In this document: piece by piece, positions 9,006 to 17,353 of the stretch
Layout of the letters: each line of letters starts with the position of its first letter
How positions within the stretch are numbered: the stretch's first letter is position 1
DNA from: Roseicyclus marinus
GTDB taxonomy: Bacteria > Pseudomonadota > Alphaproteobacteria > Rhodobacterales > Rhodobacteraceae
Length of the DNA stretch: 64,000 nt
Reading direction: 5' to 3'
Assembly: GCF_036322625.1 (NCBI RefSeq)
Contig: NZ_AP027266.1
Coordinates: 1,801,001-1,865,000 of the forward strand
Position numbers and translations under genes: made by a program
The notes under the pieces: model-generated
Told to the model about the DNA's origin: nothing
Database searches by the model: none
What the model saw: the letters and a program-made list of their open reading frames with translations, nothing else

Positions 9006-10109
9006 TCAGGCTGCGGGAACGGAATGCCAGCGGCCATCCTCGGCCGCGGCGAAAGCTGTGTCGATGACGCGCGCCACCGCCAGGCCATCGCGGAACCTCG
9101 GCCAGACGGCCTGGCCCGTGTGGATAGCCTGCAGGAAATCGCGCGCCTCGATGATGATCTGGTCCTGGTATCCGGTGCCATGCCCCGGCCCCTGGCAAAA
9201 GGCGCCGTAATCGGGATGCGCGGGTCCGGTCAGGATACGGGTGAACCCGCGCGTGGCCTCCGGCCCCTCGGCGCGGAACAGGTGGACGGCGTTCTGATCT
9301 TCCTGATCAAAGCGGATGGAACCCTTTGTGCCATGAATTTCATAGGCATATCCCATCTTTCGCCCCGTCGCGACACGGCTGAAATAAAGATGCCCCATCG
9401 CCCCGCCGGCAAAGCGGACCATCATCTGCCCATGGTCGTCATTGTCGACCGGCTCACCGCCGCGCGTGGCATGAACCCGCTCCACCCGCGCCGACAGCTC
9501 CGTGATCGGCCCCATCAGCGCCAGCGCGCAATTGACCATATGCGGCGACAGATCGCCCATGCAGCCATTGGCCCGCCCAAAGCAGCGCCAGTTCGGCGGC
9601 GCCTCGGGATCGGCCAGGAAATCCTCGGTATGCTCGCCCCGAAACCACGTCACATCGCCGATGGCGCCCTCCGCCAAGAGCTGGCGCACGAATTGCGTCG
9701 CGGGCGTGCGCACGTAGTTGAAGCCGATCATGTTGGGCAACCCGCTGGCCTCGGCCGCCGCCACCATCGCCTCCGCATCCGCAAGCGACGCCCCGAGCGG
9801 TTTTTCGCAAAAGACCGCTTTCTTGGCCGCAAACGCCGCCTCCGCGATCGCGCGATGCGTGGTCTGGGGCGAGGCGATCACCACCGCGCCCACCCGTTCA
9901 TCCGCCACCACCTCGCGCCAATCGCGCGCCGCCCGCGCGAACCCATAGGCCGCGCGATAGCGTTCCGAGCTTTCGGGTGTCGCGCCCGCGATCATCTCCA
10001 GCCTGGGCCGCAGGGGCGTGCCAAACACCGCGCCGACCGACGCCATGGCCACGGCATGGGCCTTGCCCATGTAGCCGCCGCCGATCAGGCCGATGCCGAT
10101 CTCGGGCAT
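9006..10109 (-). CDS. Gfo/Idh/MocA-family oxidoreductase, inositol locus
   Basis: A 367-residue NAD-dependent dehydrogenase with Rossmann motif GLIGGGYMGKAHA at 7-19, CEKPLG in the substrate-proximal loop, and the C-terminal domain segment GDLSPHMVNCALALMGP. The ATG at 10109 follows GGGAGGGGGAC. It heads the leftward operon and is divergent from iolD, with the second LacI operator between them. The family includes myo-inositol 2-dehydrogenase and scyllo-inositol dehydrogenases. Because a better IolG match lies at 14757-15749, this copy may act on another inositol isomer. Confidence 0.85.
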   Translation of the reverse strand: MPEIGIGLIGGGYMGKAHAVAMASVGAVFGTPLRPRLEMIAGATPESSERYRAAYGFARAARDWREVVADERVGAVVIASPQTTHRAIAEAAFAAKKAVFCEKPLGASLADAEAMVAAAEASGLPNMIGFNYVRTPATQFVRQLLAEGAIGDVTWFRGEHTEDFLADPEAPPNWRCFGRANGCMGDLSPHMVNCALALMGPITELSARVERVHATRGGEPVDNDDHGQMMVRFAGGAMGHLYFSRVATGRKMGYAYEIHGTKGSIRFDQEDQNAVHLFRAEGPEATRGFTRILTGPAHPDYGAFCQGPGHGTGYQDQIIIEARDFLQAIHTGQAVWPRFRDGLAVARVIDTAFAAAEDGRWHSVPAA

Positions 10110-10135
10110 GTCCCCCTCCCTGCCACAGTCGCGTG

Positions 10136-10151
10136 TTGCAACCGGTTGCAA
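10136..10151. promoter_or_regulatory. second LacI-type operator between divergent inositol operons
   Basis: TTGCAACCGGTTGCAA is a perfect 16-bp palindrome identical to the core of the site at 5773-5792. It lies 26 bases upstream of the leftward Gfo/Idh gene start and 73 bases upstream of the iolD start, so one operator could control both directions. The repeated sequence in two divergent inositol promoters is direct evidence for a shared regulator, most simply the LacI protein encoded at 5862-6866. Confidence 0.85.
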
Positions 10152-10224
10152 AATTCGTATCCTGAGTCGGCGCGGCACGCAACGGGCAAACCGGACAGCG
10201 CCGCGCCGGAGGGGAGAGACAGAC

Positions 10225-12096
10225 ATGAGCACCGCAGGCCAGACCATCCGCCTGACCACGGCACAGGCGATCACGCGCTACCTGCTCAACCAGTTCATCG
10301 TGATCGACGGCGTCGAAACCCGCATCTGCGGCGGCGGTTTCGGCATTTTCGGCCATGGCAATGTCCCCTGCCTGGGCGAGGCGCTCTATCCCGTGCAGGA
10401 CGCCCTGCCGCTCTATCGCGGGCAGAACGAACAAAGCATGGGCTTTGCCGCCGCCGCTTACGCCAAATATCACCTGCGCCGCCGCTTCATGTTCTGCACC
10501 GCCTCTGCCGGGCCGGGCACGGCGAACCTCTTGACGGCGGCAGCACTCGCCCATGCCAATCGCCTGCCGCTCCTGATGCTGTGCGGCGACACCTTCCTGA
10601 CGCGCCTGCCCGATCCGGTGCTGCAACAGCTCGAACATTTCGGCAATCCGACGCTGGGCGTGAACGATGCCTTCAGATCGGTCAGCCGCTACTGGGACCG
10701 CATCACCCATCCCGCGCAGGTCATCCAAACCCTGCCCGCAGCGCTTGCCACCATGCTCGACCCCGCCGATTGCGGCCCGGCCTTTTTGGCCCTGCCCCAG
10801 GATGTGCAGGGCTGGGCCTATGATTACCCGGTCGCGTTTTTCGCCCCCCGCACCCACCGCATCCGCAGGCAGGCCCCCGATGCCGCCGAAATCGCCGATG
10901 CCGCAGCGCTCCTGCAAAGCGCCAAACGCCCGATGATCATCGCGGGCGGCGGCGTGCAATATTCGGGCGCCGTCGCCGAACTGACCGCCTTGGCCGAGGC
11001 GCATGGCATCCCCGTCGTCGAAACCATCGCGGGCCGCGCCAACCTGCTCGCCACCCATCCGCTCAACATCGGGCCCATCGGCGTCACCGGGTCGGACAGC
11101 GCGAATGCCATCGCGGAACGGGCCGATGTGATCCTTGCCGTGGGCACGCGGCTGCAGGATTTCACCACCGGCTCCTGGACGGCCTTTGCGCCGGATGCGC
11201 GCTTCATCGGCCTGAACGCCGCGCGCCATGATGCGATCAAGCATCTGTCGCTGCCGGTGGTGGGCGATGCGAAACTGGGGCTCGCAGCCCTTGGCGCGGC
11301 CATGACGGGCTACCAGGCCCCCGCCGATTGGACCGCCAATGCACAGGCCGAACGCCGCAAATGGGACGCCTATGTCGACAGCAACGTGGCCCATGGCAAC
11401 CGACCCAATTCCTATGCGCAGGCCATCGGCGTGGTGAACGCGCTCTGCGACAAGCGCGACCGGATCGTGACCGCCGCTGGCGGCCTTCCCGCCGAGGTCA
11501 CGGCCAATTGGCGCACGCTCGACATCGGCACGGTCGACGTGGAATTCGGCTTTTCGTGCATGGGCTACGAGATCGCGGGCGGCTGGGGCGCGCGCATCGC
11601 GCAGGCCGAGGCCGAGCCCGACAAGGACACGATCGTCTTCGTCGGCGACGGCTCGTATCTCCTCATGAATTCCGACATCTATTCCTCTGTTCTGACAAAG
11701 AAAAAGCTCATCATCCTCGTGCTCGACAATGGCGGTTTCGCCGTCATCAACAAGCTTCAGAACAACACCGGCCAGGACAGTTTCAACAACCTCATCGCCG
11801 ATTGCCCCACCGTGCCCGAGCCGTTCCTGGTGGATTTCGAAAGCCATGCCCGCTCCATGGGGGCCGATGCGGTGACCGTCGCCAATCCCGCCGAACTGGC
11901 CGAGGCGTTCAAATCCGCCAAAGCCGCTGACAAGACGACGGTGATCGTCATGCAGGTCGACCCCTACGAGGGTTGGACAACCCAGGGCCACACCTGGTGG
12001 GAGGTGGGCACAGCGCAAGTCTCCGACACGGCGTCCGTCCGCGACAAACACGCCGAGATCGAGGCCAGCCGCGCCCGCCAGCGCCGGGGGGTCTGA
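10225..12096 (+). CDS. iolD: 3D-(3,5/4)-trihydroxycyclohexane-1,2-dione hydrolase IolD
   Basis: A thiamine-diphosphate-dependent ring-opening hydrolase that forms 5-deoxy-glucuronate in myo-inositol breakdown. The 623-residue protein shows the three-domain acetolactate-synthase fold: catalytic Glu69 in RGQNEQSMGF, a central domain with RPMIIAGGGVQYSGA, and the ThDP/Mg motif GDGSYLLMNSDIYSS starting at residue 474. The ATG at 10225 follows GGAGGGGAGAGACAGAC. In-frame sequence further upstream runs through the operator region and is not protein-like. It heads a rightward operon iolD-iolC-iolB-like-aldolase-iolG and is controlled by the operator at 10136-10151. Confidence 0.96.
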   Translation: MSTAGQTIRLTTAQAITRYLLNQFIVIDGVETRICGGGFGIFGHGNVPCLGEALYPVQDALPLYRGQNEQSMGFAAAAYAKYHLRRRFMFCTASAGPGTANLLTAAALAHANRLPLLMLCGDTFLTRLPDPVLQQLEHFGNPTLGVNDAFRSVSRYWDRITHPAQVIQTLPAALATMLDPADCGPAFLALPQDVQGWAYDYPVAFFAPRTHRIRRQAPDAAEIADAAALLQSAKRPMIIAGGGVQYSGAVAELTALAEAHGIPVVETIAGRANLLATHPLNIGPIGVTGSDSANAIAERADVILAVGTRLQDFTTGSWTAFAPDARFIGLNAARHDAIKHLSLPVVGDAKLGLAALGAAMTGYQAPADWTANAQAERRKWDAYVDSNVAHGNRPNSYAQAIGVVNALCDKRDRIVTAAGGLPAEVTANWRTLDIGTVDVEFGFSCMGYEIAGGWGARIAQAEAEPDKDTIVFVGDGSYLLMNSDIYSSVLTKKKLIILVLDNGGFAVINKLQNNTGQDSFNNLIADCPTVPEPFLVDFESHARSMGADAVTVANPAELAEAFKSAKAADKTTVIVMQVDPYEGWTTQGHTWWEVGTAQVSDTASVRDKHAEIEASRARQRRGV

Positions 12097-12099
12097 TCC

Positions 12100-13068
12100 A
12101 TGCAGCTCAAGGGCAACCGCTTTCTCATCATCGGACGCGCGGGGATGGATTTCTACCCCGACCCGCCCGGCACCAGGACCGAGGACGCCACGCATTTCTT
12201 CGCCTGCCTTGGCGGATCATCGGCCAATATCGGGGTGGCCATCGTGAAACTGGGCGGCCATGCCGATCTGGTCACCTGCGTCTCGGATGATGCCATCGGG
12301 CGCTTTGCGCTGAACGAGCTCGACCGCTACGGCATCGGCCGCGCCCATGTCCGCCCTGTCGGCGGCGAGGCGCGCAATTCGCTGGCCGTCGTCGAAACCC
12401 GGATCGAGGATCACCAATCGGTCATCTACCGCAACGGGGCCGCCGATTTCGAGATGACCACGGAAGATGTGGAGGCGGTGGATTACACCCACTACGACGC
12501 GCTGATCACCACGGGCACGGTGCTGGCCGCCGAACCCTCGCGCAGCGCCGCCTTCCGCGCCTTCGAGCTTGCCCGCGCCGCCGGTCTGCCGCTCATCTTC
12601 GACATCGACTACCGCCCCTATTCCTGGCCCTCCGCTGACGTCGCCGCCGATGTCTATTCCCGCGCCGGGGCGCTGTGCGACGTGATCGTGGGCAATGACG
12701 TGGAATTCGGCTTCATGGCGGGCGATTACGACCGCGGCCTTGCCAAGGCGCGCGATCTGGTCGCCCAAGGCGCGCGGCTCGCCGTCTACAAGATGGGCGA
12801 GAAAGGGGCCGTGACCATCACGCCCACGGGCGAGATCACCACCGGCATCTACCAGACCGCCGCGCTGAAGCCGACCGGCGCGGGCGACAGTTTCATGGGC
12901 GGGCTCGTCTCGGGCCTCGCCGCAGGGCTGCCGCTCCGCGACGCCGTGCTGCAGGGTTCCGCCGCCGCTGCCATGGTCGTCTCCCGCGTCGGCTGCGCGC
13001 CGGCCATGCCCACGCGGGCCGAGCTTGACGACTTCCTCCGCGCGCAGACCGCGCCCCTCCCCGCCTGA
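12100..13068 (+). CDS. iolC: 5-dehydro-2-deoxygluconokinase IolC
   Basis: A PfkB-family sugar kinase that phosphorylates 2-deoxy-5-keto-gluconate. The 322-residue sequence has the N-terminal family signature FACLGGSSANIGVAIVKLGG at about 31-50. The C-terminal active-site motif is PTGAGDSFMGG, with catalytic Asp263. The gene starts three bases after the iolD stop, so the two are co-translated. Classical IolC proteins are sometimes fused to an aldolase domain. Here the aldolase is a separate downstream gene. Confidence 0.95.
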   Translation: MQLKGNRFLIIGRAGMDFYPDPPGTRTEDATHFFACLGGSSANIGVAIVKLGGHADLVTCVSDDAIGRFALNELDRYGIGRAHVRPVGGEARNSLAVVETRIEDHQSVIYRNGAADFEMTTEDVEAVDYTHYDALITTGTVLAAEPSRSAAFRAFELARAAGLPLIFDIDYRPYSWPSADVAADVYSRAGALCDVIVGNDVEFGFMAGDYDRGLAKARDLVAQGARLAVYKMGEKGAVTITPTGEITTGIYQTAALKPTGAGDSFMGGLVSGLAAGLPLRDAVLQGSAAAAMVVSRVGCAPAMPTRAELDDFLRAQTAPLPA

Positions 13069-13079
13069 CAGGAGCGCCG

Positions 13080-13919
13080 ATGCACATCGCCCCCCATGAC
13101 AACCGCAACCAGCCCATCGTCGACGTGGATCACCCCCTCGTCCCTTACGTCTATTTCAACATCCTCCACCTCGATGCGGGCCAAAGCTTCGACTACCGCG
13201 TGCCGGGCTACGAGACCTGCATCGTGCCCGCCACAGGCACGATCACCGTGGAAACCACGGGCGAAACCTATGCCGATATCGGCCAGCGCGGCACGGATGT
13301 CTGGGATGGAGAGCCCGAAGGCGTCTACATCCCCACCGATACGTCCGCCCGCATCACCGCCCGCACGAGGACCGAGGTCTTCATCGCGGGCGCGAAATAT
13401 GCCGAAACCCTCAAACCCTTCGCCGTGCGCAGCGCCGATCTCGACCTCGTGCAATACGGCTCGGACGACACGAAAACCCACCGCAAGATCAAGCATATCC
13501 TGGGTGCGGCGCATCACGACCGGGTCGGGCGACTTCTTGTATCAGAACTTTTCACCGTCGGCGCGGGCGGCTGGTCTGGCTTTCCCTCGCACAAGCATGA
13601 TACCGACCGGCTTCCGGACGAGACGCGCCACGACGAATGCTACAACTTCCGCTTCCGGCCCGATTACGGCTCGGGGCTCCAGATGCTGCAGCGCGTCGAC
13701 AATGAACCGGGCGATGCCTATCACATCGTCAACGGCTCCACCGTCCTGATCGACAAGGGCTATCACCCCTGCTGCGTGCTTCCGGGCTACGAGATGTATT
13801 ATTTCACCATCCTCGGCGGCCAGTCCCAGCGCAGCCTCAAGCAATATTTCCAACCGACCCACGCAGCCCAGCTGCACACGATCCCCGGCATCATGGACAT
13901 GGTGGCCAAGTTCAAATGA
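13080..13919 (+). CDS. divergent IolB-like cupin (5-deoxy-glucuronate isomerase family)
   Basis: A 279-residue IolB-superfamily protein. It keeps the double-cupin layout and HKHD (His171, His173) plus Glu186. The position of the metal-site histidine of the canonical copy (His190 at 813-1607) is Phe190 here, in DECYNFRFRP. The end motifs KGYHPCCVLPGYEMYYFTILGG resemble but differ from classical IolB. It follows iolC by 11 bases and overlaps the aldolase gene by ATGA. It may be a second isomerase with altered substrate, for example for another inositol isomer, or the working IolB of the lineage. Which of the two copies acts on 5-deoxy-glucuronate cannot be settled from sequence alone. Confidence 0.8.
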   Translation: MHIAPHDNRNQPIVDVDHPLVPYVYFNILHLDAGQSFDYRVPGYETCIVPATGTITVETTGETYADIGQRGTDVWDGEPEGVYIPTDTSARITARTRTEVFIAGAKYAETLKPFAVRSADLDLVQYGSDDTKTHRKIKHILGAAHHDRVGRLLVSELFTVGAGGWSGFPSHKHDTDRLPDETRHDECYNFRFRPDYGSGLQMLQRVDNEPGDAYHIVNGSTVLIDKGYHPCCVLPGYEMYYFTILGGQSQRSLKQYFQPTHAAQLHTIPGIMDMVAKFK

Positions 13920-14755
13920 CGCTGGCGACCCTCTCACAGGTGCTGGGCCCCGCGCTGGCGGGCGGCTATGCCGTGCCGGGCCTCGTCTGCCTCGGCTGGG
14001 AAGACATGCGCGCCTATGCGATGGCGGCTCAGGCCGAACGCGCCCCCGTCATCTTGCAGGCCGGACCAAGCTGCCGCGCCCATACGCCCCTGCCCGTCCT
14101 TGGCGCGATGTTCCGCAATCTGGCAGACAGCGTCGATGTCCCCGTCGTGATCCACCTCGACCACGGCTATACGCTCGACGAATGCCGGCAGGCGCTCGAT
14201 GCAGGCTTCACCTCGCTCATGTATGACGGCTCCCGCCACCCGCTCGCGCGAAACATCGCAGAGACCGCCCGCGTGGCGGAACTGGCCCATGCGGCGGGGA
14301 TTTCCTGCGAGGGCGAGATCGGCTTTGTCGGCTATGCGGGCGGCGATGCCTCCGCCGGCACCGACGCGGGCGAGGCCGCGATCTTTGCCCGCGACACGGG
14401 CGTCGATGCCATGGCGATCAGCATCGGCAACGTGCATCTGCAACAAGACCACGAGGGCGGCCTCGACGAGACGCGCCTGCGCGCGATCGAGGAGACGACG
14501 ACCGTCCCTCTCGTGATCCACGGCGGCTCGGGCGTGCCGCTCGCCCAACGCCTGCATCTGGCGAAAACCTCGCGCATCTGCAAATTCAACATCGGCACCG
14601 AATTGCGCATGGCCTTCGGGGCTGCGCTGCGGGGTGCCATCGCCGCCGACCCGGCGCGCTTTGACCGGGTGGCGATCCTGAAAGACACACATGACCCGGT
14701 GATGGAGGCCGCACGCGCGGTCATCCGGGGTCTCAACGCAAGCGGAAAGGCATGA
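13916..14755 (+). CDS. class II fructose-bisphosphate aldolase-family protein, IolJ-like
   Basis: Probably cleaves 2-deoxy-5-keto-gluconate 6-phosphate to malonate semialdehyde and dihydroxyacetone phosphate. The 279-residue TIM barrel has class II aldolase features: VVIHLDHGYTLDECRQALDA with zinc-binding and catalytic Asp/His around residues 80-83, SLMYDGSRHPLA, and VIHGGSGVP. It overlaps the preceding gene by four bases (ATGA) and is followed by iolG after one base. Its place directly after the kinase in an inositol operon supports IolJ over KbaY/GatY tagatose aldolases, which share the fold. Confidence 0.85.
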   Translation: MTLATLSQVLGPALAGGYAVPGLVCLGWEDMRAYAMAAQAERAPVILQAGPSCRAHTPLPVLGAMFRNLADSVDVPVVIHLDHGYTLDECRQALDAGFTSLMYDGSRHPLARNIAETARVAELAHAAGISCEGEIGFVGYAGGDASAGTDAGEAAIFARDTGVDAMAISIGNVHLQQDHEGGLDETRLRAIEETTTVPLVIHGGSGVPLAQRLHLAKTSRICKFNIGTELRMAFGAALRGAIAADPARFDRVAILKDTHDPVMEAARAVIRGLNASGKA

Positions 14756-14756
14756 C

Positions 14757-15749
14757 ATGCTGAGGATCGGTATCTTGGGCTGCGGACGCATCGGGCAGGT
14801 CCATGCCCGCGCCATCAGGTCGCTGGAGGGCGCGACCCTGACAGCCGTCGCCGATGCCCTGCCCGCCGCCGCAAGCGCGCTTGCCGCCGCCACCGGGGCC
14901 GAGGTGCGCAGCGTGGACGCGATCCTTGCCGCACCCGACATCGACGCCGTCATCATCGGCACGCCCACCGACAGCCATTTCGACCAGATCATGGGGGCCG
15001 CCGCGCAGGGCAAGGCGATCTTCTGCGAGAAACCCGTCGACATGTCCGTCGACAACATCCGCCGCTGCATCGACGCGGTGGAACGTGCCCGCGTGCCCTT
15101 CCTGACCGGCTTCAACCGCCGCTTCGACCCGAATTTCGCCGCCCTGCGCGCCCGTCTGCGCGCAGGGGCCATCGGCGCGGTCGAACTGGTCCTCATCACC
15201 TCCCGCGATCCCGCGCCGCCGCCCGTCTCCTATATCGCGCGCTCGGGCGGGCTGTTCCGGGACATGATGATCCATGATTTCGACATGGCCCGCTTCCTCA
15301 TGGGCGAGGAATTCGTGCGCCTTCACGCCATGGGCAGCGCGCTTGTCGATCCCGCCATCGGCGAGGCGGGCGATGTCGATACCGCCGCCGTGCTTCTGAC
15401 GACCGCGTCGGGCCGGATCTGCCAGATCTCCAATTCGCGGCGCGCCGCCTATGGCTATGACCAGCGGATCGAGGTGCATGGCGCATTGGGGATGCTGCGC
15501 GCCGAAAACCAGCTCGAAACCACGGTGGAGCTTGCCACCGACCAGGGCTTCCGCCGCGATCCCGCGCAGCATTTCTTCCTCGAACGCTACGAGGCGGCGT
15601 ATCTGGCCGAAATGCGCGCCTTTGTCGATGCGGTGACCACCGGCACCGCCCCCGAACCGGGCATCCATGACGGCTTGCGCGCCCAGATGCTGGCCGATGC
15701 CGCAACCCTTTCGCGCGAAACCGGCCAACCGGTCGAGATCGGACCCTGA
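14757..15749 (+). CDS. iolG: inositol 2-dehydrogenase IolG
   Basis: An NAD-dependent oxidoreductase that converts myo-inositol to 2-keto-myo-inositol, the first step of the pathway. The 330-residue protein has the Rossmann motif GILGCGRIGQVHA at 5-17, the family motif FCEKPVDMS near 93, and GGLFRDMMIHDFDMARFLMGEE, whose Asp/His pair matches IolG catalytic residues. It is the last gene of the rightward operon, one base after the aldolase gene. Among the three Gfo/Idh proteins of this locus it is the closest to textbook IolG. Confidence 0.92.
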   Translation: MLRIGILGCGRIGQVHARAIRSLEGATLTAVADALPAAASALAAATGAEVRSVDAILAAPDIDAVIIGTPTDSHFDQIMGAAAQGKAIFCEKPVDMSVDNIRRCIDAVERARVPFLTGFNRRFDPNFAALRARLRAGAIGAVELVLITSRDPAPPPVSYIARSGGLFRDMMIHDFDMARFLMGEEFVRLHAMGSALVDPAIGEAGDVDTAAVLLTTASGRICQISNSRRAAYGYDQRIEVHGALGMLRAENQLETTVELATDQGFRRDPAQHFFLERYEAAYLAEMRAFVDAVTTGTAPEPGIHDGLRAQMLADAATLSRETGQPVEIGP

Positions 15750-15806
15750 CCTGGATCGCGTCGCGTTCATTTGCAGTCACGCACCGCGCTCCAACCTTTC
15801 GATTTC

Positions 15807-15853
15807 GCATGTCCGGGGAGCGCAAAACCGGTTCCCACTTTTGCGCGACATGC
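15807..15853. repeat. palindromic dispersed repeat downstream of iolG
   Basis: An inverted repeat with outer arms GCATGTC (15807-15813) and GACATGC (15847-15853) and inner arms GCGCAAAA (15820-15827) and TTTTGCGC (15839-15846) around an ACCGGTTCCCAC-type centre. I recall very similar elements in many copies in Rhizobiales and Rhodobacterales genomes; the copy number here cannot be checked. It lies between convergent iolG and the small membrane-protein gene, just past that gene's stop codon. It may act as a bidirectional terminator or mRNA 3-prime end. Confidence 0.7.
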
Positions 15854-15854
15854 T

Positions 15855-16049
15855 CTAGTCGCCGTCCTTGGGCCGCCAGACGAGGAACAACTGCCACGCC
15901 AGGTAGCCCCCGATGGCGGCAAAGACATAGGCCCAGAGCCGGTTGTCATGGCTCCATTCCACCCCGGCCCAGCCAAAGGGCGCGGCCACGATCAGCGCCC
16001 GCCGCCATGCGGGGCGAAAGAACGGGTGATCGGGATCGAGCAGGCGCAT
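15855..16049 (-). CDS. small membrane protein, DUF3329-like
   Basis: A 64-residue protein starting MRLLDPDHPFFRPAWRRALI, with two hydrophobic stretches (about 18-30 and 39-57) and a charged C-terminus. I recall similar short proteins with the opening DPxHPFFxPxWRR as conserved hypotheticals in Rhodobacterales, and the family resembles DUF3329. The function is unknown. The TAG stop at 15855-15857 abuts the palindromic repeat. It is divergent from the TRAP transporter operon, with a 169-base spacer that holds the putative promoter at 16135-16161. Confidence 0.7.
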   Translation of the reverse strand: MRLLDPDHPFFRPAWRRALIVAAPFGWAGVEWSHDNRLWAYVFAAIGGYLAWQLFLVWRPKDGD

Positions 16050-16134
16050 GGGCGATATCTCCGGAACCGGCCCGCCCTCCTTGCCAGAGCGCTCCCGGCC
16101 CGTCCAGCCACGCGCGGGCAGGCTGCACGCAGTC

Positions 16135-16161
16135 TTGGCGCATGGGACGGCGTGCTATACC
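16135..16161 (+). promoter_or_regulatory. putative promoter of the TRAP transporter operon
   Basis: TTGGCG (16135-16140) and TATACC (16156-16161) are separated by 15 bases and lie 57 bases before the dctP start. The short spacer makes this only a tentative sigma70-type promoter. The start codon itself has a clear AAAGGGAGGATG ribosome-binding region. Confidence 0.35.
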
Positions 16162-16218
16162 TCTTGATGGGAATCGGCGGCGCGAAAGACCACCGATCCA
16201 CCAAAGGGAGGATGAACC

Positions 16219-17259
16219 ATGACCACCAGCAAAACAGCCCTCGGGCTTGGCGCGACCGCGCTTGCGCTCTGCCTTGCCTCTGCCGCCACCGCGCAGGAGG
16301 TGACGCTGCGCCTGCATCAATTCCTGCCCGCGCAGGCCGCCGTCCCCGCCAATATCCTCGACCCCTGGGCCGATGCGATCGAAGAAGCCTCGGGCGGACG
16401 GATCGAGATCCAGCGCTTTCCCTCCATGCAGCTCGGTGGCGCCCCGCCGCAGCTGATCGACCAGGTCATCGACGGCACCGTCGACATCGTCTGGACGCTG
16501 CCGGGCTACACGCCGGGCCGCTTCCCCCGGACCGAGGTCTTCGAACTGCCCTTCATGATGGCCGGCGGCAATGCCGAGGCCGCAAGCCGCGCCTATTGGC
16601 AGCTGGCCGAAGAAACCATGATGGACGCCGATTTCGCCGATGTGCATGTGCTGGGCCTCTGGGTGCATGGGCCGGGCGTGATCCATTCCTCCACCCCCAT
16701 CACCTCCGTCGGCGACCTGGCGGGCGTCACCCTGCGCGCGCCCACCCGCACGACGAACATGATGTTCTCGGCACTCGGGGCCACCGCCGTCGGCATGCCC
16801 GTCCCCGCCGTCCCCGAGGCGCTGAGCCAGGGCGTGATCGACGCGACCGTGATTCCGTGGGAGGTCACGACCGCGCTGCGCATCGCCGAACTGGTCGAGA
16901 ACCACACCGAATTCGGCGATGAATCGCTCTATACCGCGACCTTCGTTCTGGCGATGAACCCCGACAGCTACGCCGCCATGCCCGAGGATCTGCGCGCCAT
17001 CATCGACGCCAATTCCGGCCTCGAATTCTCCGCCATGGCGGGCCGCGTCCAGCAGGATTACGACACCCCCGGCCGCGAAATGGCCGAGGATCGCGGCAAC
17101 ACCATCATCACGCTGACACCCGAACAGGTCGCCGAATGGCGCGCCGCCGCCGAACCGACGATCGAGGCCTGGATCGCCGAAGTGGGGGCTGCAGGCATCG
17201 ACGGCGCGGCCCTGATCGAGCGGGCCCGCGCGCTGATCGCCGAGAACTCGGGCAATTGA
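16219..17259 (+). CDS. dctP: TRAP transporter substrate-binding protein DctP
   Basis: A 346-residue periplasmic binding protein with a signal peptide probably cleaved after ATAQ (about residue 26). Family features include FPSMQLGGAPPQLIDQVIDG and the conserved arginine region of the carboxylate pocket, seen in GVTLRAPTRTTNMMFSALGA. It delivers a substrate, usually a carboxylate, to the DctQM membrane complex. The three genes form a complete TRAP system directly after the inositol locus. No regulator is adjacent and the substrate cannot be told from the sequence. Confidence 0.92.
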   Translation: MTTSKTALGLGATALALCLASAATAQEVTLRLHQFLPAQAAVPANILDPWADAIEEASGGRIEIQRFPSMQLGGAPPQLIDQVIDGTVDIVWTLPGYTPGRFPRTEVFELPFMMAGGNAEAASRAYWQLAEETMMDADFADVHVLGLWVHGPGVIHSSTPITSVGDLAGVTLRAPTRTTNMMFSALGATAVGMPVPAVPEALSQGVIDATVIPWEVTTALRIAELVENHTEFGDESLYTATFVLAMNPDSYAAMPEDLRAIIDANSGLEFSAMAGRVQQDYDTPGREMAEDRGNTIITLTPEQVAEWRAAAEPTIEAWIAEVGAAGIDGAALIERARALIAENSGN

Positions 17260-17280
17260 TCGCCAAAGCCCCCGGCCCTT

Positions 17281-17295
17281 GCCCCTTGCAGGGGC
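17281..17295 (+). other. short stem-loop between dctP and dctQ
   Basis: GCCCCT-TGC-AGGGGC gives a 6-bp stem with a 3-base loop in the 94-base spacer between the abundant binding protein and the membrane subunits. Such hairpins often protect the upstream mRNA segment so that binding protein exceeds permease. It is flanked by G/C runs and lacks a U-tract, so it is not a strong terminator. Confidence 0.4.
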
Positions 17296-17353
17296 GGGGG
17301 GCATCCCCTACCCACAGGGCGATCCGAAGTCCCAGAACACAGGCAAGCGCCCC

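Noticed and set aside
9898-12195. Long minus-strand open frame opposite iolD
   Set aside because: The product has no recognisable family and mirrors the iolD codons; iolD has clear thiamine-diphosphate motifs and a good ribosome site.
17279-17353. A longer DctQ starting before the dctP-dctQ stem-loop
   Set aside because: The added residues are hydrophilic and overlap the hairpin. The ATG at 17354 gives the usual DctQ start.
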